DNA of 26,008 nucleotides, from positions 1 through 26,008 of the IMG/VR virus record IMGVR_UViG_3300028393_000299; one strand, written 5' to 3'. Each line of letters opens with the position of its first letter. Positions within the stretch are counted from its first letter, which is position 1. A program made the translations under genes and the position numbers. Below, piece by piece: positions 1 through 6,314 of the stretch. The notes beneath the pieces were generated by a model. That model ran no database searches. It was not told where the DNA came from and was given only the letters and a program-made list of their open reading frames with translations. This DNA is from a virus.

Positions 1-201
1 TTTCCATTCTTCTAAGTTTTGTTTAGCAATAAACTCGTCAGCTGGTATTGGTTCTTTGATAGTATTTACAATACCATTCTTTACATAAGAAACACCAGTA
101 GCGTGTTTACCACGGATCATAGATTGAATAAAAAGACCACGAACTAAATCGTGATCTTTCTCTTTAAAGTTTTTAATGGCAATACCAAGAACGCCACACA
201 T
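1..201 (-). CDS. Class II glutamine amidotransferase, N-terminal part (runs off window)
   Basis: The first 67 codons of a gene that continues past base 1. The protein begins MCGVLGI, the N-terminal nucleophile (Ntn) signature of class II glutamine amidotransferases, in which Cys2 is exposed after removal of Met1 and attacks the glutamine amide. A second family motif, RGKHATG, lies at residues 30-36, matching the RGxDxxG-type substrate loop. Such domains release ammonia from glutamine for a synthetase, transferase or ligase domain that would lie further downstream and is not visible. The start ATG shares its A with the stop codon of the TET/JBP-like gene (TAATG) and has no clear Shine-Dalgarno sequence, so translation probably depends on reinitiation. 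The fused partner domain, and hence the substrate, cannot be known from this window. It could be an asparagine-synthetase-like or a GAT-QueC-like protein. Confidence 0.85.
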   Translation of the reverse strand, partial: MCGVLGIAIKNFKEKDHDLVRGLFIQSMIRGKHATGVSYVKNGIVNTIKEPIPADEFIAKQNLEEWK

Positions 202-1502
202 TAAAAGAATGCGTCCAAGCTTGCTGAATCTTGTTTGGCATAAGGATCAGCAATATTATGAGCTGCCATATATTCAAACCACTCTTGATCTTCCCACATA
301 CCTGCAGATACACCATTCCATAATGGACGCTGGAGCTTATGATCCTTGTTTAATCTACGCTCATCAACGAACTGCTTGCGCAGATTTTCGTAATCCCAAG
401 ACTCAAGTTCAATCATCTTCTCACGGAAATAAGCAACGATTGTCATACGGTCGTTATCATCGCCAATAAGTTCATCGTTTCCGTGAATTCCTTCGTGGTT
501 ATTGACAAGAAGCATATCACCAGGCTGGAGATTAATTGCAATGCGGTACTCAGGTAGAATAAACTGACCGCCTCTCCATCCCTTACCTTCTGGACCAGTA
601 ACCCCACAAATATTGCTGAAGCCACGAGTAAAATCGCCAGCATCTCGATGACAGGCAGTACGCCAATTATGGTTAACAGTAAGAGTAGTAAAGACAGTGC
701 CATCAATGCGGAATCTTGGGTCAAGTTTGTTTGCTTGATCATTTTGTGCTTTCCATCTGTTAGGAATTAATTCTTTGAATTGTGAATTAAGCTTATGAAG
801 ATATGGGTAACACAGAGCAAACTTATCTAAATTCTTTTCAGTATATGCAGTTGCTCGGCCATAAGGGATGCGTGGATAGCGGTCAAAGTATCCAGCGATA
901 CCAGACATTACAGACTGAGCGTAATTGGTGTCTGAAATATAATTATCAGAAACAAACTTTGCTTCTTTAATTTGCTCATCGCGTGGTAAATTTATAACAT
1001 CAAAAAGCCATTTTTCAAACCAGCCATGATATTCATTATAAGCTTTAGCTACTTCTGAACGAAGCCAAACCCTGCCACGTGTTTCTTCTTTGTTATTATT
1101 TTTATGAAATTCGCGAATAGATTCAATCGTAGTTCCATCATCAATAATATTTGATGGTCGACCAAGGAAACTAAGAATGTCTTCATGTTCGGGTGTTACC
1201 CAGTCACGGCCACCACGACCAGTTGTTCCAAGAAACTCACCACGTGGACCAGCAGCTAAACCACGGTTCTGTGATTCAACAGCGGCTTCTCTAAGCCCCG
1301 CATACGCAGCATCACATTCTTCTTTTGTAAAAACGTTTTTACGATATTTGAATATGATATTTGATTCATCATTGATGCCTGTTGGATTCCAAGCATAAAG
1401 ATCACAATCAGTTTCAATAACACGATCATAATAATTGTTATTAACAAAAGTACCAAGCGTTTCATCAGAATTAATATTTTGCCTTACTAAAACTTCAACC
1501 AT
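201..1502 (-). CDS. TET/JBP-like 2-oxoglutarate/Fe(II) dioxygenase
   Basis: A 433-residue protein. The C-terminal half carries the double-stranded beta-helix pattern of the TET/JBP family. A strand TTLTVNHNWRTAC leads into the iron-binding HRD (H285, D287) followed by AGDF. Then come GGQFILPEYR (311-320), the turn QPGDMLL (326-332), the distal iron histidine in GIHGN (H340), and the 2-oxoglutarate-binding arginine in RMTIVAYFRE (R352). Known TET/JBP enzymes hydroxylate the methyl group of 5-methylcytosine or thymine in DNA, and phage members do this as the first step of base hypermodification. The N-terminal 260 residues are unassigned and may bind DNA. ATG at 1502 is chosen over the TTG one codon upstream because GGAG lies 7 bases before it. 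The gene has its own promoter and is coupled to the amidotransferase downstream. The fold is well supported; the DNA substrate is inferred from the family, since no methyltransferase is visible here. Confidence 0.8.
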   Translation of the reverse strand: MVEVLVRQNINSDETLGTFVNNNYYDRVIETDCDLYAWNPTGINDESNIIFKYRKNVFTKEECDAAYAGLREAAVESQNRGLAAGPRGEFLGTTGRGGRDWVTPEHEDILSFLGRPSNIIDDGTTIESIREFHKNNNKEETRGRVWLRSEVAKAYNEYHGWFEKWLFDVINLPRDEQIKEAKFVSDNYISDTNYAQSVMSGIAGYFDRYPRIPYGRATAYTEKNLDKFALCYPYLHKLNSQFKELIPNRWKAQNDQANKLDPRFRIDGTVFTTLTVNHNWRTACHRDAGDFTRGFSNICGVTGPEGKGWRGGQFILPEYRIAINLQPGDMLLVNNHEGIHGNDELIGDDNDRMTIVAYFREKMIELESWDYENLRKQFVDERRLNKDHKLQRPLWNGVSAGMWEDQEWFEYMAAHNIADPYAKQDSASLDAFF

Positions 1503-1516
1503 CAATTTCTCCTAAA

Positions 1517-1542
1517 CTAGAATTGTCTAGTATATATACTAG
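1517..1542. promoter_or_regulatory. Palindromic operator-like site before the TET/JBP-like gene
   Basis: A perfect 16-base palindrome, CTAGTATATATACTAG, spans 1527-1542. It abuts a second inverted repeat, CTAGA-ATTG-TCTAG (1517-1530), sharing the middle CTAG, so three CTAG half-sites fall at 1517, 1527 and 1539. The block begins just downstream of a TATAAT -10 box, covering the expected transcription start, and ends before the GGAG of the TET/JBP-like gene. This is where a repressor operator would sit. It could instead be an mRNA 5' hairpin. The regulator is unknown; the AbrB-like protein encoded nearby is only one possibility. Confidence 0.45.
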
Positions 1543-1543
1543 T

Positions 1544-1572
1544 ATTATAGCGTGATTGAAGCAATTTTACAA
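1544..1572 (-). promoter_or_regulatory. Sigma70-like promoter for the TET/JBP-like and amidotransferase genes
   Basis: On the minus strand a TTGTAA -35 box (1567-1572) and a perfect TATAAT -10 box (1544-1549) are separated by 17 bases, the ideal spacing. The promoter lies inside the last codons of the MazG-like gene and fires toward the TET/JBP-like gene, giving a leader of about 35 bases. A host-type sigma70 promoter would fit early or middle expression, unlike the TATAAATA late boxes of the virion genes. Confidence 0.55.
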
Positions 1573-1958
1573 ATATATTTTGTGTTCGCCTTATCTAAAA
1601 TGCTTCTGATGTCAGGAGGCGTCCATTCTGCTGGTTTCTGCACTTTACCATCCTCACGACGAATCACCTTACCATTTACTAGCTTTGCCATATTGCTTCG
1701 ATGTACCTCAGCAAAAACATCGTCGAGAGGAATACCATAAGAAACGGCAGTGCCACAAGCAATGTAAATAATATCAGCAAGTGCATCAGCAATTTCAACA
1801 AGATCATTGGCGTATTCTGCATCAGTAAGTTCATTGAATTCTTCCGTGATAAGATTTCTACGAAGAATGCGCTCTTCTCTGTCAGGAAGCTCTGGCTTTT
1901 CACCAATACGCTGACCGAAAGCCTGATGGAAATCTTTTACGTCTGTATAAAAACTCAT
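1545..1958 (-). CDS. MazG-like nucleotide pyrophosphohydrolase
   Basis: A 137-residue protein with the all-alpha NTP pyrophosphohydrolase (MazG / PRA-PH type) metal site: ITEEFNE at 37-43 (the EExxE element) and EIADALADIIY at 55-65, which supplies the paired acidic residues E55, D58 and D62. The segment after it, with GIPLDDVFAEVHRSNMAKL, is typical of phage and bacterial members. The family hydrolyses nucleoside triphosphates to monophosphates plus pyrophosphate. Phage copies are thought to clean the nucleotide pool or alter host alarmone levels. The start ATG overlaps the stop of the upstream membrane-protein gene (ATGA). The last roughly 20 residues are lysine- and isoleucine-rich and outside the domain. 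The exact substrate cannot be read from sequence. Confidence 0.82.
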   Translation of the reverse strand: MSFYTDVKDFHQAFGQRIGEKPELPDREERILRRNLITEEFNELTDAEYANDLVEIADALADIIYIACGTAVSYGIPLDDVFAEVHRSNMAKLVNGKVIRREDGKVQKPAEWTPPDIRSILDKANTKYICKIASITL

Positions 1959-2158
1959 TGCTTAACTCCCATAAGACAAATTGCGTTACCTTGGCTGGTA
2001 GGAATAAACGTACCGCCGCCAGTAGTGCACTTGTCCATAGATGCGTAATATTTCTTATTAGTGTCTTGAACACCAAAGAAAATTGCAGCTACAATTCCTA
2101 AAACTGTTATTGTTGCGCAAGTCCAACCAATAAACCAGTCCCATTCAAATCTACCCAT
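1955..2158 (-). CDS. Small single-pass membrane protein
   Basis: A 67-residue protein. Residues about 9-29 form one hydrophobic segment (FIGWTCATITVLGIVAAIFF) preceded by an aromatic, charged start, MGRFEWDW. The C-terminal part (residues 35-67) is soluble, with two cysteines in CTTGGGTF and AICL that could form a disulfide if this part lies in the periplasm. A GGAG lies 8 bases upstream of the ATG. The gene overlaps its upstream neighbour by 8 bases and shares ATGA with the MazG-like gene downstream. I do not know its function. The form resembles the short inner-membrane proteins that many T4-like phages carry. Confidence 0.7.
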   Translation of the reverse strand: MGRFEWDWFIGWTCATITVLGIVAAIFFGVQDTNKKYYASMDKCTTGGGTFIPTSQGNAICLMGVKQ

Positions 2159-2690
2159 TAATCCACTCCGGAGGTTGCCTGTTAGTCCATTTATGAAGGT
2201 TTATTTTACCTTTACGATAATAATTTCTATAGTTAGTCAAGGGGTCGTCTGAAATAATATATTCATCTGCCATACAAGAAGGCATTGGAGTCCAATCCCA
2301 TTCCTTAAGATTCTTAGGAGGAGACTGTAACATGTACGAGATCTCACCATAGCATTTATGTGTTTTACCATAACGATGAGTATACTCGCGCATCAATGCA
2401 AACATGTGATCGACAAGCCAGTCGTAATTTTGTACAGAAGTACGACACCAAACAGCTGATGGATGATTGATATGCGTCGCCATATATATCACGCCTTCGC
2501 GAGCATCTGGGAGAACCCAACGTTTGGCTTTACGACCAGTTTGTGATTTACCTTCTATTTCTACACCATCAAGAACTCGATGTGCAGTCGAGAGCAACTG
2601 GGCGCTCTCGAGAATCATTTTAACAACATGCTTGTCCACCATCCACTCGGCGGCTTGTATTGGGTCTTTATCGATGTAAAAGATATTCAT
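2151..2690 (-). CDS. Conserved phage protein of unknown function (DKHVVKM family)
   Basis: A 179-residue protein with a recognisable but unassigned pattern. The N-terminus is MNIFYIDKDPIQAAEWMVDKHVV, then KMILESAQLLSTAH, then a central THINHPSAVWCRTS, and a C-terminal YRNYYRKGK. I recall this pattern from many T4-like phages without an established activity. The conserved Asp, His, Lys and Trp residues suggest an enzyme rather than a structural protein, but that is inference. The start overlaps the end of the deformylase gene by 23 bases, and the stop overlaps the small membrane-protein gene by 8. No convincing Shine-Dalgarno precedes it, so it is probably translated by coupling. Confidence 0.75.
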   Translation of the reverse strand: MNIFYIDKDPIQAAEWMVDKHVVKMILESAQLLSTAHRVLDGVEIEGKSQTGRKAKRWVLPDAREGVIYMATHINHPSAVWCRTSVQNYDWLVDHMFALMREYTHRYGKTHKCYGEISYMLQSPPKNLKEWDWTPMPSCMADEYIISDDPLTNYRNYYRKGKINLHKWTNRQPPEWING

Positions 2691-3207
2691 ATGAGCTAAG
2701 ATCCGTATTAAAGGTTAAGGAAGAAACGTCTCCACGTCTCCACTTTTCAAGAGCCTTATCGCGATGAAACCGATTTGCTCTGTTGTAAAAAACAATTCCA
2801 TCTAGATGGTCTAGTTCGTGTTGAAAGATACGAGCAGTCATACCTGTAAACTGCCTAGTTATTGTTTCGTTATTCGGTTTCGTAAAACGAACACGAATAT
2901 GCTGAGGTCTTTTTATCTTAACCGCTAAACCTGGAAAAGTCAAGCACCCTTCTTCTAAAGAAACAACTGTTTCTGAAGGTTGGACTATTTTCGGGTTGAA
3001 ACAAACAAAATTCTCAGGAGAACCACGCATCGCAAACACACGATAAGGAACTCCTACCTGATTGGCAGCAAGTCCAATACCATTACTCTCATACATAAAC
3101 TTTACAATTTCTCTTGAAAACTCACTCGGGTCGAACGGTGGGTTCTGAAAATTGAACTGTTGACACGGAGTCGTCAATATCGGATCGTTGCTCTTCACTA
3201 GTTCCAT
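2668..3207 (-). CDS. def: Peptide deformylase
   Basis: A 179-residue protein with all three deformylase motifs in order: GIGLAANQ (43-50), EGCLTFPG (86-93, where most bacterial enzymes have EGCLS) and QHELDHLDG (129-137). Metal ligands would be C88, H130 and H134, with E131 as the catalytic acid. The enzyme removes the formyl group from the N-terminal methionine of new proteins. Phage-encoded versions are known from marine T4-like phages and are thought to favour rapid processing of phage or key host proteins. ATG at 3207 is supported by an AAGGGA-type ribosome site and by alignment of MELVKSNDPIL with family N-termini. The first 86 bases overlap the AbrB-like gene in another frame. The short C-terminal extension after residue about 160 is not catalytic. 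Confidence 0.93.
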   Translation of the reverse strand: MELVKSNDPILTTPCQQFNFQNPPFDPSEFSREIVKFMYESNGIGLAANQVGVPYRVFAMRGSPENFVCFNPKIVQPSETVVSLEEGCLTFPGLAVKIKRPQHIRVRFTKPNNETITRQFTGMTARIFQHELDHLDGIVFYNRANRFHRDKALEKWRRGDVSSLTFNTDLSSYEYLLHR

Positions 3208-3358
3208 TTTTCTTTTCCCTTAAGCTATATGTACCATCTTTATTATCAACCCAATTTAATTCTGTACCAATTACCCAGCCCAATTGAGCGCATAGATCAT
3301 CTGGGAGAGGTAAAATCAATTCATCTGTTTCGGGGTTTAGTTCTAATGTTATTACCAA
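3122..3358 (-). CDS. AbrB/SpoVT-like small protein (TTG start)
   Basis: A 78-residue protein whose first 50 residues (VITLELNPETDELILPLP, then DDLCAQLGW, then GTELNWVDNKDGTYSLRE) match the swapped-hairpin AbrB/MazE-type domain: a beta strand, LPxxL-xxLGW, then a gly-rich hairpin. Such domains bind DNA as dimers or act as antitoxins; phage copies have no settled role. It has no internal methionine, so the start must be TTG at 3358, which has AGGAG 10 bases upstream. The last 29 residues extend in a different frame into the deformylase gene and look unlike a conserved domain, as if an earlier stop codon had been lost. It could be a local regulator, but no toxin partner is visible. Confidence 0.65.
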   Translation of the reverse strand: MVITLELNPETDELILPLPDDLCAQLGWVIGTELNWVDNKDGTYSLREKKNGTSEEQRSDIDDSVSTVQFSEPTVRPE

Positions 3359-3504
3359 TGTCGTATAACTCCTGCTATAATAAAGATGTTAGTTATAACA
3401 TAACAGAGAACTATGCAGGTGCGAATCATAGCAACCTTATCAGCTTCTCTATCATCTTTCCCAGTTTTTTCACCGAGAGCTTTTGCCCAGATACGCCAAA
3501 TCAT
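3352..3504 (-). CDS. 50-residue membrane peptide
   Basis: A short gene encoding 50 residues. The N-terminus is MIWRIWAKALGEKTGKDDRE, then ADKVAMIRT, then one hydrophobic span (about 30-46, CIVLCYVITNIFIIAGV) ending in IRHW. The pattern WAKALGEK...READKVA.IRT...FIIAGVIRHW is one I recall from other T4-like marine phages, which supports it as real despite its size. The ATG overlaps the stop of the 2OG oxygenase gene (ATGA), and the stop overlaps the TTG start of the AbrB-like gene by 7 bases. It fills what would otherwise be the largest gap in the left cluster. Function unknown; an inner-membrane location with the charged N-terminus in the cytoplasm is inferred. Confidence 0.72.
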   Translation of the reverse strand: MIWRIWAKALGEKTGKDDREADKVAMIRTCIVLCYVITNIFIIAGVIRHW

Positions 3505-4082
3505 ACAGTCAAATCAAAATTAATAATAGTGCGATAACTGACACTAGGCTGACTGCTGCAATGATATCGAGAGCCATCAAAAAACACTGCTCTGCCACGT
3601 CTCGGCGTAACCCTTTTGTGCACTGTGAGTTGTACGTTTTGAGATCCACCTGGAACATCATTAATCGTTTGCTCATAGATAATAGTATCTCCATCAGAAT
3701 CATTGACGTAATACACACAAGCCACATGAGGAAGATGAGGAGGAAGATCGACGTGTACTCCATTGTGTTCTTTTCTGTATTGTGACACTAGAGGAAGCTG
3801 AAGGAAAATACGATTGTAGTAAATTTGTTTATATCCAGGAACAAATTGATTAAACCTGTCCATAAACATATGGTGAATAACATAACGTATTTCAGAGTTA
3901 TGAATGAACTTTTTTTCTGGATGATTTATAACATGTACGAAACCATGAGAAGGAAAGGGCTGATCGTTGTTACCGCTGACATCATTCAGGAATTTAAATT
4001 CGCAATGATGCATTATCATGTCATGGAGATAACCTTGATCTTTTTGGTTTAAGAGATCGTCAACTACCACTGTTTCGAACAT
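3501..4082 (-). CDS. 2OG-Fe(II) oxygenase superfamily protein
   Basis: A 193-residue single-domain protein. The iron site is read as HVD (H110, D112) in the context NGVHVDLPPHLPH, and H174 in FFDGSRYHCSSQP, with R184 (YRTIINFDL) as the 2-oxoglutarate ligand. Strands ACVYYVND and GDTIIYEQ between them fit the jelly-roll core. Small phage oxygenases of this type are common in T4-like marine phages; proposed substrates include proteins, nucleotides or nucleic acids, and none is established. The start has AGGA 9 bases upstream. The gene follows the HNH endonuclease gene after 9 bases. It is not closely similar to the TET/JBP-like enzyme at the left edge, so the two are not recent duplicates. Confidence 0.8.
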   Translation of the reverse strand: MFETVVVDDLLNQKDQGYLHDMIMHHCEFKFLNDVSGNNDQPFPSHGFVHVINHPEKKFIHNSEIRYVIHHMFMDRFNQFVPGYKQIYYNRIFLQLPLVSQYRKEHNGVHVDLPPHLPHVACVYYVNDSDGDTIIYEQTINDVPGGSQNVQLTVHKRVTPRRGRAVFFDGSRYHCSSQPSVSYRTIINFDLTV

Positions 4083-4091
4083 TATACAATC

Positions 4092-4556
4092 CTAGAGAAG
4101 TTTATCATGATTATTGAGATACTGTTGATATTTTTCTTTATTTTTTTCATAAATCCCCAAACCGTTATTACATGAAGTACAAAGCAAAGCACGAAATTTA
4201 CCTGTTTTATGATCATGATCTGCATGAAGAGTAGAAGTAGGTTCTCTGTCACATATTTTACATTTATTCTGTTGTTCTTCTAATGTTTTGTTATATATCT
4301 CATATGTAATGTCAATTATACCTCTATGTTTCCATTGTTTTTCCATAAGAGATGCTTTGTTATTTTCTCTATATTCTTTAGATTTTTCTTTGTCATATTT
4401 TTCTGCCCAGTAATTTGGATTTTCTTCAACTCTTTTTCTTGAATATTCTTTATAATATGTTTTATTATCTTTACCAAGTTGTTTCATTTTTTCTCTATAC
4501 ATTTTTCCATATTCTGGATCAGATCTTTTTGGAAGATCAGGATATTTGTAAGCCAT
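4092..4556 (-). CDS. Endonuclease VII-type HNH endonuclease, probably homing-like
   Basis: A 154-residue protein. The C-terminal half holds the recombination endonuclease VII / HNH zinc fold: CKIC (99-102), the catalytic HADHDHKTGKFRALL (111-125), CTSC (126-129), and the following NNGLG. The N-terminal 90 residues are rich in Lys, Tyr and Glu with repeated YxxEY/KEYR-like segments, probably a helical DNA-binding arm. T4 gp49 (endo VII) has its zinc-binding part near the N-terminus, so this architecture is not gp49. It matches the free-standing HNH proteins common in phage genomes, many of which behave as homing endonucleases. It sits between gene 46 and the accessory cluster, with a 51-base gap upstream and a clean AGGAG ribosome site. 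Its codons look more A/T-rich than those of gene 46. Confidence 0.85.
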   Translation of the reverse strand: MAYKYPDLPKRSDPEYGKMYREKMKQLGKDNKTYYKEYSRKRVEENPNYWAEKYDKEKSKEYRENNKASLMEKQWKHRGIIDITYEIYNKTLEEQQNKCKICDREPTSTLHADHDHKTGKFRALLCTSCNNGLGIYEKNKEKYQQYLNNHDKLL

Positions 4557-4607
4557 ATTTTTCTCCTAAAGTTTTTTATTTTATATTTAGGTTAAAAACA
4601 TAAAAAC

Positions 4608-6314
4608 TTATTCAATATATGAGAAATTTTTTAATTTTTTAAAGCGAATTACCTTACTGAACTTATCGTAAAGCTGATCTGTTTTATGACTTATTATAAA
4701 CGTATTTGTATCGGAAGTCAAGCTAATAATTATCTTAAGAAACTCTTCTGTACCGTTAGAGTCTAGAGAGCTATCGAAAACTTCATCCATAATAAGCAGG
4801 TTAGTAGAGATAGAATTACGCAGCTTAGCCACAGCACGCCATGTAAACAACACAGCAAGATTAATTCGCATCTTTTCACCCTCAGAAAATGAGGCGTAAG
4901 AGAACTCGTCTCTATTGCGCGATTTGATTGTCTCATTAAATTCTTCGTCAAGTTCGAACTGTACAAAGAAATCCATAGCTGAAAGATACTTATTGATAAG
5001 CTTATTAATAACAGGAACATACTGCTTAATAATCCTTGCTTTGATACCACCATCTTTTAACAAAGAAGCTGCAGCTGATAAAACTTGTTTGTCTTCGTTA
5101 AGATTGCTGAACGATTTCTTTAACTCTACCATTTCTTTTTCAAGATCAACTATTTTATTATCGTTCTTATCGACTGTCTTGTTATCTATTTTTTTGATCT
5201 CTTCATCTAATGAATTGCGATATTCGATAAGAGAGTTTATTTTAGTTTTAACTTTATGCATTTCAAACTGGAACGTATTAATCTTAGCATGAACCTCAAT
5301 AATCTCACTCAAACGTTCATTGGTTTCTTCATACTGTTTGATTAGGTCTTCAAGTGCAGTATCAATGTTATCAACTTCTGTATTTTTCTCAGTTATTGTT
5401 TTTGATTTGAATTCAGAATCAATAACTTGTTTACAAGTAGGACATCCTTCGTGCTTGAGTAAAAAACTTATATCCTTATCAAGCATTGCACGTTTAGCTT
5501 CTATCTTATGTCTAAGCTGAGAAAGCTGATTGATACGCTTACTTATCTTAGGTTCGTCTTCGATATCTTCTTGTAAATTCTTGATTCCGTTGTTATGATA
5601 ATGATATTGATCATTAAGGTCAGATATCTGTTTATCGGTTTCCTCTATCCTAGATTCTTTTTCAGCTATCATCTGTTCGTTGTTACTTTGCATCTCAGCA
5701 AGATGTTCGGTAATTATCTTTATCTTTTCTTCTACCAGTTTTCTTTTACTTGTAGCTTCTAATATGTTACCAGTATTAATTGTTATCTTATCTTTCAACA
5801 AAGCATTCATAGTTGTAAATATTTGAAGGTCGAGTAGATCTTCAATGATATCACGACGTTGAGCAGGACTCAATTGCATAAATGGTTGGAATGTTGCCGA
5901 TCCAAGAACAACAACTTGGGAAAATGACTTGTGGTTTACCTTGATGATTTGCTTTTCAAGAATCTCTTGATAGTCTTTCATCTCGGCAGTTTGATTCGTA
6001 AGCTTATCGTTCTGGTAAACTTCAAAAACTACTGGCTTGATACCACGAATAATCTTATAATTATTGACACCAATAGAAAACTCTACCTCTACAACCAATC
6101 CCTTTTGGGTAATTGTATTTAGAAGCTGAGGCTTGTTAATTTTACGAAATGCTTTACCAAACAAAACAAAGGAAAGTGCATCAAGCATTGTTGATTTGCC
6201 TGCGCCATTTTCACCAACGATAAGCGTAGTGTTATGTTCGTTCAAATTAATTTCAGTAAAAACATTACCTGTAGAAAGAAAGTTTTTCCAACGCAGTTTT
6301 TTAAATATAATCAT
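4608..6314 (-). CDS. 46: gp46 recombination exonuclease subunit (SbcC/Rad50-like)
   Basis: A 568-residue SMC-type ATPase, close to the 560 residues of T4 gp46. Walker A is GENGAGKS (34-41). A long coiled coil runs from about 180 to 415, split by the zinc hook CPTC (291-294). The ABC signature FSEGEK is at 476-481, Walker B LLIMDE at 506-511, then the D-loop SSLD and the H-loop ISHK. With gp47 it forms the nuclease that resects double-strand ends to make 3' tails for UvsX/UvsY strand invasion and recombination-dependent replication, and helps degrade host DNA. The start overlaps the gp47 stop (ATGA), so the two subunits are translationally coupled. Confidence 0.97.
   Translation of the reverse strand: MIIFKKLRWKNFLSTGNVFTEINLNEHNTTLIVGENGAGKSTMLDALSFVLFGKAFRKINKPQLLNTITQKGLVVEVEFSIGVNNYKIIRGIKPVVFEVYQNDKLTNQTAEMKDYQEILEKQIIKVNHKSFSQVVVLGSATFQPFMQLSPAQRRDIIEDLLDLQIFTTMNALLKDKITINTGNILEATSKRKLVEEKIKIITEHLAEMQSNNEQMIAEKESRIEETDKQISDLNDQYHYHNNGIKNLQEDIEDEPKISKRINQLSQLRHKIEAKRAMLDKDISFLLKHEGCPTCKQVIDSEFKSKTITEKNTEVDNIDTALEDLIKQYEETNERLSEIIEVHAKINTFQFEMHKVKTKINSLIEYRNSLDEEIKKIDNKTVDKNDNKIVDLEKEMVELKKSFSNLNEDKQVLSAAASLLKDGGIKARIIKQYVPVINKLINKYLSAMDFFVQFELDEEFNETIKSRNRDEFSYASFSEGEKMRINLAVLFTWRAVAKLRNSISTNLLIMDEVFDSSLDSNGTEEFLKIIISLTSDTNTFIISHKTDQLYDKFSKVIRFKKLKNFSYIE

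Noticed and set aside
443-742. A 99-codon hydrophobic open frame on the minus strand inside the TET/JBP-like gene.
   Set aside because: It is out of frame with a well-supported conserved domain; the hydrophobicity results from reading Glu/Asn/Thr codons in a shifted frame.
4915-5292. Plus-strand open frames, the longest opposite genes 46, 23, 22 and 15.
   Set aside because: All lie opposite confirmed genes, lack ribosome sites, and have Ser/Leu-rich antisense composition. No plus-strand gene is supported anywhere.
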